Assembly (NCBI RefSeq): GCF_002245655.1
Contig: NZ_NOIH01000015.1
Span: forward strand, 186,001 to 250,000
DNA length: 64,000 nt
From: Thauera propionica
GTDB taxonomy: Bacteria; Pseudomonadota; Gammaproteobacteria; Burkholderiales; Rhodocyclaceae
Direction of reading: 5' to 3'
The first letter of the stretch is position 1. Each line of letters opens with the position of its first letter. The translations under genes were made by a program, and so were the position numbers. Positions 33,725-42,012 of this stretch are shown here, one piece after another. The notes beneath the pieces are model-generated. The model had not been told where the DNA came from. It searched no databases and saw only the letters and a list, made by a program, of their open reading frames with translations.

Positions 33725-33739
33725 CCTCGGTCACATAGC
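33716..33739. promoter_or_regulatory. perfect 24-bp palindrome with CRP-type core
   Basis: The core TGTGA-cctcgg-TCACA (33720-33735) equals the CRP consensus half-sites, and the symmetry extends to GCTA/TAGC on both sides. It overlaps the ybgE stop and lies about 110 bp before the flavoprotein ATG. It could also fold as a 10-bp hairpin with a CTCG loop. Confidence 0.55.
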
Positions 33740-33760
33740 CCTGCTTGCAGCGTGGCTATT

Positions 33761-33777
33761 TGAGTCTTTACTTATAT
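33761..33777 (+). promoter_or_regulatory. AT-rich motif before the SQR-type gene
   Basis: TGAGTCTTTACTTATAT matches 13 of 17 positions of the 18880-18896 motif. It lies 73 bp upstream of the ATG, a promoter-like distance. Confidence 0.4.
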
Positions 33778-33850
33778 GATTGAAAAGGCAGCAACGATAA
33801 AACCGGCGCCGTGCGCACCGCACAGGCCCCTGACCGGGAAGGAGAGACAG

Positions 33851-35203
33851 ATGTCCCACACGCCTGAAACCCCCTGCGTAGCACCCGACGTCGACGAGAC
33901 GCGACGTCGCCTGCTGTTTGGCGCATCCGTGCTGCCGGTCGTCGCCGGCAGCGGCCTGACCGTGGCCGCCCAGCCCGCCCAGGCTGCGCTGAAGACCTCG
34001 GCCCGCATCGTCATCGCCGGCAGCGGCCTGGGTGGCCTTGCGATTGCCAACCGCCTGTCGCGCGAGCTGGACGGCGCGAAGATCACGATCATCGACCGCA
34101 AGGAAATCCACAACTACCAGCCCGGCTACACCCTGGTGGCCACCGGCATCTGGCCGGTCGGCAAGGTCAGCGACCGCAATGCCGACCTGGTGCCTGCCGG
34201 CGTGGAATGGGTGCGCGAGATGGTGGCCGAGTTCGACCCCGAGGCCAATGCAGTCGTCACCGACAGCGGCAAGCGCATCGAGTACGACTACCTGGTGGTG
34301 GCCACCGGCCTGCATCTGGACTTCGCCCAGATCGAAGGCATGGACGTTGCCGCCATCGGCACCAACGGTCTGGGCTGCGTCTACCCCAGCCCGGAGGCGG
34401 CCCAGGCCACCTGGATGGCGATGGACCGTTTCCGTCAGCAGGGCGGTCACGCGCTGATGACCCTGCCCGCCACGCCGCTCAAATGCGCCGGCGCGCCCCT
34501 GAAGATGACCTTCATGATCGCCGACCGCCTGAAGCAGGCCGGCACGCGTGCGGCCTCGAAGATCGACTTCCACTCCGCGCTGGGCAACATCTTCAGCGTG
34601 CCGCGCATCAACGAGGAAGTCCTCCGCCGCTGGGCCGAACTGGACATCCCGGTCACCTTCAACAGCAAGTTGGTGGCGGTCGACATCGGCTCGCGCCGCG
34701 CCACGGTGACCAGCCCGGAAGGCGAACGCACCGAAATCGACTACGACTTCATCCATGTCGTGCCGCCGATGCGCGCACCCGACTCGGTGAAGAACAGCCC
34801 GCTGTCATGGAAGGAAGGCGGTTTTGCCGCCGGCGGCTGGTTGGAGGTCGACCCCAAGACCCTGCGCCACCGCCGCTTCCCCAACGTCTTCGGCATCGGC
34901 GACATCAACGGCACCGCCAAGGGCAAGACCGCCGCGACGGTCAAGAAGAGCGCGCCGCTCGTGGCGCAGCACCTGATCGAGGTGATCGCCGGCCGCGAGC
35001 CCTCGCTGGTCTTCGACGGCTACACCTCGTGCCCGCTGCTGCTGCGCGAAGGCTCGGCGCTGCTGATCGAGTTCGACTACGAGAACAACCTGACGCCCTC
35101 GCTGCCCATGATCGATCCGCTGCAGGACAGCTACTTCGCCTGGGTCATGAAATACCGCCTGCTCAAGCCCGCCTACATGGCCGTGGCCAAGGGCCGGGTC
35201 TGA
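33851..35203 (+). CDS. sulfide:quinone oxidoreductase / flavocytochrome-c-like flavoprotein with Tat signal
   Basis: A 450-residue FAD protein from ATG 33851 behind GGAGAG. The N-terminus has a Tat motif (ETRRRLLFGASVLPVVAG), so the enzyme is exported. The FAD fold starts RIVIAGSGLGGLAIANRL (~56). NYQPGYTLVATG, conserved in SQR, is at about 97. Candidate redox cysteines are GLGCVYPSP, PLKCAGAP and YTSCPLL, matching the three-Cys pattern of SQR. It would oxidise sulfide to sulfane sulfur and pass electrons to quinone. Tat export instead of the usual cytoplasmic-side attachment is notable. Confidence 0.82.
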   Translation: MSHTPETPCVAPDVDETRRRLLFGASVLPVVAGSGLTVAAQPAQAALKTSARIVIAGSGLGGLAIANRLSRELDGAKITIIDRKEIHNYQPGYTLVATGIWPVGKVSDRNADLVPAGVEWVREMVAEFDPEANAVVTDSGKRIEYDYLVVATGLHLDFAQIEGMDVAAIGTNGLGCVYPSPEAAQATWMAMDRFRQQGGHALMTLPATPLKCAGAPLKMTFMIADRLKQAGTRAASKIDFHSALGNIFSVPRINEEVLRRWAELDIPVTFNSKLVAVDIGSRRATVTSPEGERTEIDYDFIHVVPPMRAPDSVKNSPLSWKEGGFAAGGWLEVDPKTLRHRRFPNVFGIGDINGTAKGKTAATVKKSAPLVAQHLIEVIAGREPSLVFDGYTSCPLLLREGSALLIEFDYENNLTPSLPMIDPLQDSYFAWVMKYRLLKPAYMAVAKGRV

Positions 35204-35216
35204 GGGGAGAGACGAC

Positions 35217-35555
35217 ATGTACGAAATCTGGCTGACCCTGAACATCCTGTTCGAACTCGGCATGCAGTACCTGCCCGCCGTCATCGGCACCGTCGTGCTG
35301 TGGCTGGCGCTGATGATCTTCGCCGCCACCCGGCCGGGCGCCGGCTGGAAAAAGGCCATCGCCCCGGCCTTCGTCATCGGCATCATCGCCACGGCGATCA
35401 CCTTCTTCATCACCCCGGCCATGACCAAGTCGTCCTTCGCCAACATGGGCTACTGGGTGGACTGGATGAACCTGTTCTTCTACGCCGCCGCCTTCGGCGC
35501 CGTCGCGGCCGCGCTGGCCTGGCCGATTGCAGCCAGCCTGCGCCGCACAGCCTGA
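35217..35555 (+). CDS. DUF5368-like membrane protein
   Basis: A 112-residue protein with three helices (YLPAVIGTVVLWLALMIFAA ~17-36, AIAPAFVIGIIATAITFFI ~47-66, LFFYAAAFGAVAAALAWPI ~87-105). It resembles the DUF5368 family, often next to SQR-type genes. Role unknown; a membrane partner for the exported flavoprotein is an inference from its 13-bp spacing. GGGAGAG precedes the ATG. Confidence 0.65.
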   Translation: MYEIWLTLNILFELGMQYLPAVIGTVVLWLALMIFAATRPGAGWKKAIAPAFVIGIIATAITFFITPAMTKSSFANMGYWVDWMNLFFYAAAFGAVAAALAWPIAASLRRTA

Positions 35556-35584
35556 CCCCCAACCCATCAGTGGAGGCCCCCCAG

Positions 35585-36133
35585 ATGAAAAAGCTCCTGA
35601 TCGCCGTAGCCATCGGCTTCGCCAGCCTCACCGCCCATGCGGCCGACATCGGCATCTCGGCGACTGATACCTACGCCAAGATCCAGAAGGCCGAACCGAA
35701 CGTGCTGCTCATCGACGTCCGCGACCCGGTCGAGATCATGTTCGTCGGTTTTAGCGACGCGGTGCACGCGAACGTGCCCTTCATGCTGGTCGACCGTACG
35801 CAATGGAATGCGGAGAAGGGGGTGTTCCGCCTCTACCGCAATCCGGACTTCGTTAACCAGGTGAAGCTGGAGCTCGCCAAGCGCGGCCTGAGCGCCGACG
35901 CCGAGATCATCACCATGTGCCGTTCAGGGAGCGAGCGTGGCGAACCGAGCGCCGCCTTCCTGCGCGAGAGCGGCTTTGCCAACGCGCGCTACGTCATCAA
36001 CGGCTTCCAGGGCGACGCGATCAAGGAAGGCTCGCAGGCCGGCTTCCGCCTCAAGAACGGCTGGCAGAACAGCGGCCTGCCGTGGTCGCCCAAGATGAAC
36101 GCGGACAAGGTCTATCGCATCGACCATCGCTGA
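35585..36133 (+). CDS. exported rhodanese-like sulfurtransferase
   Basis: A 182-residue protein with a Sec signal (MKKLLIAVAIGFASLTAHAAD). The single rhodanese domain has LLIDVRDPVEIMFVG (~40) and the active loop MCRSGSERG (~116) with the catalytic Cys. The six-residue loop after Cys is the typical size for sulfur transfer. It probably handles sulfane sulfur released by the flavoprotein two genes upstream. It is the last gene before a hairpin. Confidence 0.88.
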   Translation: MKKLLIAVAIGFASLTAHAADIGISATDTYAKIQKAEPNVLLIDVRDPVEIMFVGFSDAVHANVPFMLVDRTQWNAEKGVFRLYRNPDFVNQVKLELAKRGLSADAEIITMCRSGSERGEPSAAFLRESGFANARYVINGFQGDAIKEGSQAGFRLKNGWQNSGLPWSPKMNADKVYRIDHR

Positions 36134-36155
36134 CCGCGCGAAGACGCCCACCCCA

Positions 36156-36183
36156 GCAAGTCCGGCCCTCTGCCGGGCTTTGC
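36156..36183 (+). terminator. terminator after rhodanese
   Basis: GCAAG-TCCGGC and GCCGGG-CTTTGC pair around a CCTCT loop with one bulge. TTATC follows. It lies 23 nt after the rhodanese stop and faces the convergent histidine kinase gene. Confidence 0.55.
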
Positions 36184-36313
36184 TTATCTGGACGATCGGC
36201 TCCACTCCTTCCGCCCGCGCCAATCCCCGCTACCGTCTCGCCGACGGGGTCGCCGAAGACTGCGCGTGAGCGCCACCGCCCGACTGGCCACCCTGGAACT
36301 GAGGGGCGGCGGA

Positions 36314-37720
36314 TCAAGCACCAGCCGGGGCCGCGTCCCGGTCCGCCCTGACGAGGCCGCACAGCCGGGCTGCGAACCCGCCCGTCGCAAGGTTCCGGGC
36401 AGAGAAGTGTCCCCCGTGTAATTCCATGATGCGAGACACGATCGCGAGGCCCAGGCCGCTGCCCTCGGCCAGCGCGTCGCGCCCCCGGACGAAGCGCTCG
36501 CCTAGGCGCGCGATCAGCTCGTCCGGCACGCCCGGACCATCGTCCTGCACGGACAGACAGACGCGGCCGCCCTCCTCGTCTTCCTGGCGGATCACGATCG
36601 TGCTTCCGGCAGGCGTATAGCGGATCGCATTGTCGATCAGGTTGCGCAAGGCGATGCCCAACAGATCGGCGTCGCCGAACACGCGGGGCGCCGATTGCGG
36701 CAGTTCGTGCCGAACCGTCTGCGTCAGCGCGGGATTGGCGGCAAGGACGTTGGCAAGCGTGCCTTCGACCAGCGGCAGCAGGTCGAGGGGCTGCGGATTG
36801 GGCAGCACGTTCAGGGGATCGAGCCGTGCGAGGCGCAGGAGTTGCTCGACCAGGCGGGTCGCGCGGTCCACACCGCTCTCGATCTGGCCCAGTGCACGTG
36901 TCGTCTGCGCGGCATCGCGGCTGAGCCGTGCAACCTGGGTCTGCACCTTGATGGCGGCCAGCGGTGTCCGCAATTCGTGTGCCGCGTCGGAGGTGAAGCG
37001 GCGCTCGTTGTCCAGCGCCCGTGCCACGCGCAGCAACAATCGGTTGATGGCCGCAACCAGCGGTCCGACCTCGTTGGGGACGTCCTCGCGGGACAAGGCG
37101 GCCAGGTTGTCCGCGCTGCGCGACGCCACGTCCCGAGCCAGCCGGTTGAGCGGATCGAGCGCCTTCACGACCGACACATAGATCAGCAGCAGCAGCACCG
37201 GCGTGATGATCGCCAGCGGCAAAACGGTCTGCCCCGCCACCTCGAGCGCGGCACGGTCCCTGAGACCGATCGACTGCGAAACCTGCACACGGTGCCGCCC
37301 GTCACCCGACACCACGTTGAGGACTCGCCACGAGCCGTCCTTGCGCAGGATGTCGCTGTAGCCCGGCACCCCGAGCACGGGCAGATCCGGCGCCCCGATC
37401 GAGCGCGCAAGGATGGTGCCATCCCCCAGGCAGAGCTGAAACTCGAGTGGAGGCTCATAGACGTTGTCGGCCGCCCCCCTCACCGTGGCGAGGCGGCCGG
37501 CGAGCTCCCCCAGATCGTCCTCGTTGTCCTGGGTGATCGCCAGGAGCAGACGGCCCGTCTGCGCGAGGTTGCCATCCATCAGCTCCTCGGCCTCATGCTG
37601 CGCCTTCGTGTAGCTGAACCAGGCCGTGAGCAACCACAGCAGCAGCACTGCGACGGACACCGCCGCCAGCAATCGCCAGCGCAGCGAGGCCGTTCCTGCC
37701 AACAGGCGCCCTCGCCTCAC
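36314..37720 (-). CDS. sensor histidine kinase, QseC/PmrB-type
   Basis: A 468-residue membrane kinase. TM1 is about 14-34 (LRWRLLAAVSVAVLLLWLLT). A periplasmic sensor domain (~35-165) follows, then TM2 (LPLAIITPVLLLLIYVSVV, ~167-185) and HAMP. HisKA has SDAAHELRTPLAAI (~245), and HATPase has NLIDNAIRYTP, DDGPGVP and GSGLGLAIV. It should phosphorylate the response regulator whose gene overlaps it by 4 nt (ATGA). It is the last gene of the seven-gene minus-strand operon. The signal is unknown; QseC and PmrB respond to envelope or metal cues. Confidence 0.92.
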   Translation of the reverse strand: MRRGRLLAGTASLRWRLLAAVSVAVLLLWLLTAWFSYTKAQHEAEELMDGNLAQTGRLLLAITQDNEDDLGELAGRLATVRGAADNVYEPPLEFQLCLGDGTILARSIGAPDLPVLGVPGYSDILRKDGSWRVLNVVSGDGRHRVQVSQSIGLRDRAALEVAGQTVLPLAIITPVLLLLIYVSVVKALDPLNRLARDVASRSADNLAALSREDVPNEVGPLVAAINRLLLRVARALDNERRFTSDAAHELRTPLAAIKVQTQVARLSRDAAQTTRALGQIESGVDRATRLVEQLLRLARLDPLNVLPNPQPLDLLPLVEGTLANVLAANPALTQTVRHELPQSAPRVFGDADLLGIALRNLIDNAIRYTPAGSTIVIRQEDEEGGRVCLSVQDDGPGVPDELIARLGERFVRGRDALAEGSGLGLAIVSRIMELHGGHFSARNLATGGFAARLCGLVRADRDAAPAGA

Positions 37721-38379
37721 CCCTCTCCCCCAAGCTGATAGCCCAGTCCCCTGACAGTGCGGATGAAATCGGCACCGAGCTTCTTGCGCAGGTGGTGGAT
37801 ATACACCTCGACCGTATTGCTGCCGGTCTCGTCCCCCCAGGCGTACAGGCTCTCCTCGAGCTGCGCGCGGCTCCGGATATGGTTGGGGTGACTGAGGAGG
37901 TCATGGAGCAAGGCATACTCGCGCGCCGAGAGCATCACCTCGCAGCCGTCGGCGGTCACGCGCTTGGTCGAGGGGTCGAGCACGACACCACGATGCTCGA
38001 GTACCGGGCGCGCCGAGCCGCTCGCCCGCCGGATCAAGGCACGGAGCCGCGCCTGCAGTTCGCCAAGGTCAAAGGGTTTGGTGAGGTAATCGTCGGCGCC
38101 CGCATCCAGCCCGCCGATCTTGTCCTCCCGGGTATCACGCGCGGTCAGCACCAGCACTGGCGTACGGTCCCCCGCGCGGCGCGTTTCCTTCAACACCGCA
38201 ACGCCGTCCTTGCCCGGCAGGCCGAGATCGAGGATGCAGGCCTCGTAACTGTGGCCGGCCAGCGCATGCAGCGCCTGCTCGCCGTTGCGCACCCAGTCGA
38301 CGGCATAGGCGTCGAGCTCCAGCCCCGCCCGTATCCCGTCCCCGAGCAGGGCGTCGTCTTCGACCAGCAAGATCCTCAC
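37717..38379 (-). CDS. response regulator, OmpR/PhoB family, QseB/PmrA-type
   Basis: A 220-residue regulator. The receiver domain is 1-118 with Asp51 in ILDLGLPGKDG and Lys near KPFDLGEL. The winged-helix domain is about 125-218 (LSAREYALLHDLLSH, GSNTVEVYIHHLRKKLG, IRTVRGLGYQL). Sequence style is that of QseB/PmrA. Members of this group bind CTTAAG-N5-CTTAAG-type direct repeats, and two such boxes lie upstream of this same operon (42651 and 42763). It starts 1 nt after the TPR gene stop. Confidence 0.93.
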   Translation of the reverse strand: MRILLVEDDALLGDGIRAGLELDAYAVDWVRNGEQALHALAGHSYEACILDLGLPGKDGVAVLKETRRAGDRTPVLVLTARDTREDKIGGLDAGADDYLTKPFDLGELQARLRALIRRASGSARPVLEHRGVVLDPSTKRVTADGCEVMLSAREYALLHDLLSHPNHIRSRAQLEESLYAWGDETGSNTVEVYIHHLRKKLGADFIRTVRGLGYQLGGEG

Positions 38380-38380
38380 A

Positions 38381-39043
38381 TCAGTTCCCTTCCCTGGCGG
38401 CTCGAGCTAGCAGGGCACGGATCTCGCGCTGGCGCCCCGCATCCGCAAGCGCACGCCCGGGGCGAGCAGGCGCGTTGAGCGCCCGCTCCAGAAACACTCG
38501 CCCCTCCGAGATCCGTCCTGTCTCGATCAGATACTCGCCATAGAAGTAGTTCGGGTCAATCCCGTCCGGGTTGATGGCCAGCGACTTCTTGAACAGCGCC
38601 TCAGCCTGCGCCTTGTCGCCGAAGCCGAGCGGCCAGCCGGGCACCTTCGCATAGAGCGTCGCCAGACTGGTGTAGGCGGAGCCGTCGAGCGCGCGCTCGT
38701 CGAGCTTGAGGCTTTCCTCCAGCAAGGCCTTCGCATCCTTGGCGAGCGACAGGGCCCCGAGCCCGCCACGCGCCCCGGCCTCGCTGGACAGAACGATCCC
38801 TTCCCAGATCAGCACCGCCGCTTCGTTGGGATGGGTCTCCGACACTTGATGGGCCTGTTCGGCAAGGCTGCGGTAAAGCTGCGCCTGCTCCTTGGCGGGC
38901 TGCTGGTACTTGATCTCGGCCCAGCGCGCCTGGATGGGTGCGACCAGCGCTTCGGGTGCACCCGCCTCCTGGGCCGCGGCGGGCAGACCAAAAGTGAGCG
39001 CCGCAGCGAGCAGCATTCGGCGCAGAACGACGGTGGATGTCAT
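38381..39043 (-). CDS. periplasmic TPR-repeat protein
   Basis: A 220-residue protein from ATG 39043, preceded by AAGGAAA. The signal peptide is VVLRRMLLAAALTFGLPAAAQE. The rest is helical TPR-like repeats (AQLYRSLAEQAHQVSETHPNEA, AKALLEESLKLDERALDGSAY, AEALFKKSLAINPDGIDPNY). It probably acts as a scaffold in the periplasm. It lies between the SDR gene (14 bp) and the response regulator gene (1 bp), so it belongs to the operon. Its partner is unknown. Confidence 0.8.
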   Translation of the reverse strand: MTSTVVLRRMLLAAALTFGLPAAAQEAGAPEALVAPIQARWAEIKYQQPAKEQAQLYRSLAEQAHQVSETHPNEAAVLIWEGIVLSSEAGARGGLGALSLAKDAKALLEESLKLDERALDGSAYTSLATLYAKVPGWPLGFGDKAQAEALFKKSLAINPDGIDPNYFYGEYLIETGRISEGRVFLERALNAPARPGRALADAGRQREIRALLARAAREGN

Positions 39044-39057
39044 CGGTGGTTTCCTTG

Positions 39058-39870
39058 TCATGATTGAATGAGTTCGGCGGCGATCGTCCGATCGCCGGCA
39101 TGCCGCTTGATGGTGGCCAACTTGCCGCGCAGGCCGCGATCGACCAGCGCGGGCGCACATCCGTTGAGCCAGGCGAAGAGACGTTCGGGCTGGCCGACAA
39201 CGCGCTCGGCGCACCCATCCTCGATGGCGGCGAGCACGACGCCGGCGACCTCTTCAGGCGCGTCACTGGCGTTGCCGAGTTCGGCATTGAGCTGCCTGAC
39301 CGCCAGCGAGTTGAGCGCGGTGTCGATTGCCCGCGGGGCCACATGGACGACACGCACCCCCGTATCGGCCAGCTCGCGCCGCAGTGCCTGGGAGAAGGCG
39401 CGCAGCCCGGCCTTGGCGGCCGAGTAGGCGGCGAAACCCGCGAACGGAATGCTGCCGAATGCGGAGCCGATGTTCACGACCACGGCCGCGGGTTGCGTGC
39501 GCAGCGAAGGCAGCAGGGCCTGCGTCAGCCTGACAGGCACCGCGAGATTCGTCGTGAGGATGCGTTCGACCTCGCCCCAGCCCTGCTCTTCGAACAGGCC
39601 GAAGCCCCCGATGCCGGCATTGTTGACCAGCACGTTGGCGCCGAAATGGCGGGCGGCGGCGGCAAGGCGATCGACGCCATCGGTAGCGGTGAGGTCGGTG
39701 GCCAGCACGCTGCATGGCCCATTCACACTGCAGGCAAGCCGTTCAAGGCGCGCGGGGTCGCGGGCGGTGAGCAGCAGCGATGCCCCGCCCTTGGCCAGCT
39801 TGCGCGCCAGTGCCTCGCCCAGCCCCCCGGTAGCGCCGGTGAGGACGACGCGCGCATCCGTCAGCAGCAT
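39058..39870 (-). CDS. short-chain dehydrogenase/reductase
   Basis: A 270-residue classical SDR. The nucleotide-binding motif is TGATGGLGEALARKL (~12-26), with NNAG at about 86 and the catalytic triad around VNIGSAFG (Ser) and YSAAKAG (Tyr/Lys, ~150). The Arg after the first strand favours NADP(H). It would reduce or oxidise a carbonyl on the pathway product. ATG 39870 overlaps the end of the HDO gene by 10 nt, so translation is coupled. Confidence 0.9.
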   Translation of the reverse strand: MLLTDARVVLTGATGGLGEALARKLAKGGASLLLTARDPARLERLACSVNGPCSVLATDLTATDGVDRLAAAARHFGANVLVNNAGIGGFGLFEEQGWGEVERILTTNLAVPVRLTQALLPSLRTQPAAVVVNIGSAFGSIPFAGFAAYSAAKAGLRAFSQALRRELADTGVRVVHVAPRAIDTALNSLAVRQLNAELGNASDAPEEVAGVVLAAIEDGCAERVVGQPERLFAWLNGCAPALVDRGLRGKLATIKRHAGDRTIAAELIQS

Positions 39871-40523
39871 GATCCGCCCTCGCTCGGCAGCGCACGGAAC
39901 ACATCGCCGTACAACTTGAAGAACACGCGTGCGGCATGGACAACGTCCGCCTGATCCTCGGGCGCCATGCGCTCGAGCAGATTCGCCAGGTGCTGCGTGT
40001 GCGCCTGGTCGAGCGTGCCATGCGAGCGCAGGTAGGAGAAGGCAGCATCCGGCAGGCCAAGCGCCGCCTGGATGCGATCGGCGGCCGTCAACGCGAGCGC
40101 GACACTGGTGCCCTCGAGCACGAAGACCATGCCGAAGAAGGCCGCCGGATTGCGGCGGCTGATCAGGTCGTACGCGTAGGCCACCATCACCTCCGCCGGG
40201 AGATCGGGCAGGCCGGCACGAACGGCCTCCGCATCGCCGCCTGCGGCACGGATGTCGTTGAGGATCCACTCCTCGTGGCCGATCTCTTCCTCGATGTACT
40301 CGGCCACCGCCTTGCGCATCCAGCCCTGCCGTTCCGGCAACCGGCCGCCCAGACTCATCAGCAGTGGCGCGGTGTGCCTGACGTGGTGATAGGCCTGGGT
40401 GAGGAAGGAGATATAGGCCTCGCGGCTCACCCGGCCCGCCAGGCAGTCCACGATGATCGGTGCGGTGACGAGATGCTGGCGCGCTTCGTCGGTCTTCAGG
40501 CGAAGCTGCTCATAGAAGGACAT
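39861..40523 (-). CDS. heme-oxygenase-fold diiron-type oxidase (TenA/PqqC/HDO-like)
   Basis: A 220-residue all-helical protein of the iron-containing redox enzyme group. Candidate metal ligands are QAYHHVRHTAPL, EYIEEEIGHEEWILND (E..E..H set, ~95-110) and late His residues (RSHGTLDQAHTQHL, ~177-190). Relatives cleave or desaturate acyl and amino-acid substrates (UndA, BesC, CADD types). Placed between an AMP ligase and an SDR, it probably oxidises an activated acyl product; this is inference. It starts at ATG 40523 or the tandem ATG 40526 behind AAGGAAG, and overlaps the ligase gene by 14-17 nt. Confidence 0.82.
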   Translation of the reverse strand: MSFYEQLRLKTDEARQHLVTAPIIVDCLAGRVSREAYISFLTQAYHHVRHTAPLLMSLGGRLPERQGWMRKAVAEYIEEEIGHEEWILNDIRAAGGDAEAVRAGLPDLPAEVMVAYAYDLISRRNPAAFFGMVFVLEGTSVALALTAADRIQAALGLPDAAFSYLRSHGTLDQAHTQHLANLLERMAPEDQADVVHAARVFFKLYGDVFRALPSEGGSCC

Positions 40524-42012
40524 CATTGGCTTCCTTGTCGTTGGTTTGCGTTTCGTCAGATGAGGCGGCGTAAAGCGCGTCGATCTGTGTTGAATGGTGT
40601 TCGATAACCCGTGCACGCACGGGGCGGCCATTGCCCGTCGCCAGGCCGTTCTCGAGCGTGAAGGACGGCACCCTCAACCAGCGGCCAACGCGTGCGTAGT
40701 CGGGCAAGGCGGCATTGACACGGTCGATCAGCGCCGCGAGGGCAGCGGAATCGGCACCCGGCGACGGAACGATCAGCGCGGCGAGCTGCGGCCGGCCATC
40801 GCCGACGACCACGGCCTGAGCCACGCCGGCATCGGCCAGCAGCAGGGACTCGACCCATTCGGGCGAAACGTTGCGTCCGTAGGCGGTGATCAGCAAGTTT
40901 CCGCGCCGACCGTCGAGATGGAGATGGCCGCGGTCGTCGAGATGTCCGAGGTCGCCGCTCGCGAATGCGCCGCAAGCGGCCCGTTCGCCGCCGACGTAGC
41001 CGAGGAAGGCACGCGCCTGCACCACGACCTCGCCCTCGCGCACCGACAGCTGCACATGCGGCAGAGGGGAACCGGCATCCTCGCCATCGTCGCCCGGCAC
41101 ATTCAGGCTCACGACGGATCCGGCCTCGGTGAAGCCGTAGCCCTGGTAGGCGGGAATGCCACGCGACCGTGCAAGCTCGAGCAGCCCGGCGGCAACACGT
41201 ACGCCGCCCACGGCGACAAAACGCAGGCCCGCGCTCGCCGACCGCGCGTGGGCGGAGAGCCAGAGGCTCCAGACCTTCAGTAGTTCGGGGACGAGGATGA
41301 GGCTCGACACGTCACTTTCGCGCACGACCGCATCCAGCCGCGCCGGATCGAAGCCCGCGCCGCCTTGCCAACCCATCTCGCCAAGCGGCGGAAGATGGAC
41401 GGTGATGCCACGCAGCAGCGCCGCATGGACGCCCGCCACGTTCTCCAGCAGCAGAGCCAGCGGCAACACGGCCAGATGGCGATCGAGCCCCAGTGTCAGC
41501 GTCGCCTCGCCAACGGCGGTGGCCGTGTCGAGCAAGCCCTCGCGCGACAGGCATACCCCTTTGGGCGCGCCCGTGCTGCCGGAGGTAAAGGAGATCTTCG
41601 CCGTGCCCTCGGGCAAGGCGACCGCCGGAACGACCCGCCGCATCCAGTGCAGCCCCTGCCACCGCCCGGTGTGGCAGAAACCGAGATCGAGCGCGCCGAT
41701 ACGCTCCGGCGTGTCGGTGATGACCGTGTCCGCCGCGCTGTGCTCGAGCGCATGGCGCAACTGCGCCTGCGTGAAGAAGGCCGGCAGCGGCAGATGCACC
41801 TTGCCCGCAAGCTGGATGCCGAGATCGGCCATCACCCATGCCGGCCCGTTGTCGGCAAGCACGGCGACCACTTTCGAATCGGCAAGCCGCGGCTGCAGCG
41901 CACGCAGTTCGTCCGCGATCTCGGCCGAGTGCCAGCACCGCAGTCCGGCGACGAGCAGGGGGGCACCCTTGTCGTGGGACGCGAGCACGTCGAGCCAGGA
42001 GAACTCAGCCAC
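40510..42012 (-). CDS. AMP-dependent acyl-CoA synthetase/ligase (ANL family)
   Basis: A 500-residue adenylating enzyme. The ATP motif is KISFTSGSTGAPKGV (~146), followed by YQGYGFTEAG (~283) and the hinge region (GDLGHLDDRGHLHLDGRRGNLL, ~345-366). The C-terminal lid carries the catalytic-Lys region (ENGLATGNGRPVR) near the end. It activates a fatty or aryl acid to acyl-AMP and then to a thioester. It overlaps the upstream gene by 8 nt. The substrate cannot be read from the sequence. Confidence 0.9.
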   Translation of the reverse strand: MAEFSWLDVLASHDKGAPLLVAGLRCWHSAEIADELRALQPRLADSKVVAVLADNGPAWVMADLGIQLAGKVHLPLPAFFTQAQLRHALEHSAADTVITDTPERIGALDLGFCHTGRWQGLHWMRRVVPAVALPEGTAKISFTSGSTGAPKGVCLSREGLLDTATAVGEATLTLGLDRHLAVLPLALLLENVAGVHAALLRGITVHLPPLGEMGWQGGAGFDPARLDAVVRESDVSSLILVPELLKVWSLWLSAHARSASAGLRFVAVGGVRVAAGLLELARSRGIPAYQGYGFTEAGSVVSLNVPGDDGEDAGSPLPHVQLSVREGEVVVQARAFLGYVGGERAACGAFASGDLGHLDDRGHLHLDGRRGNLLITAYGRNVSPEWVESLLLADAGVAQAVVVGDGRPQLAALIVPSPGADSAALAALIDRVNAALPDYARVGRWLRVPSFTLENGLATGNGRPVRARVIEHHSTQIDALYAASSDETQTNDKEANDVLL

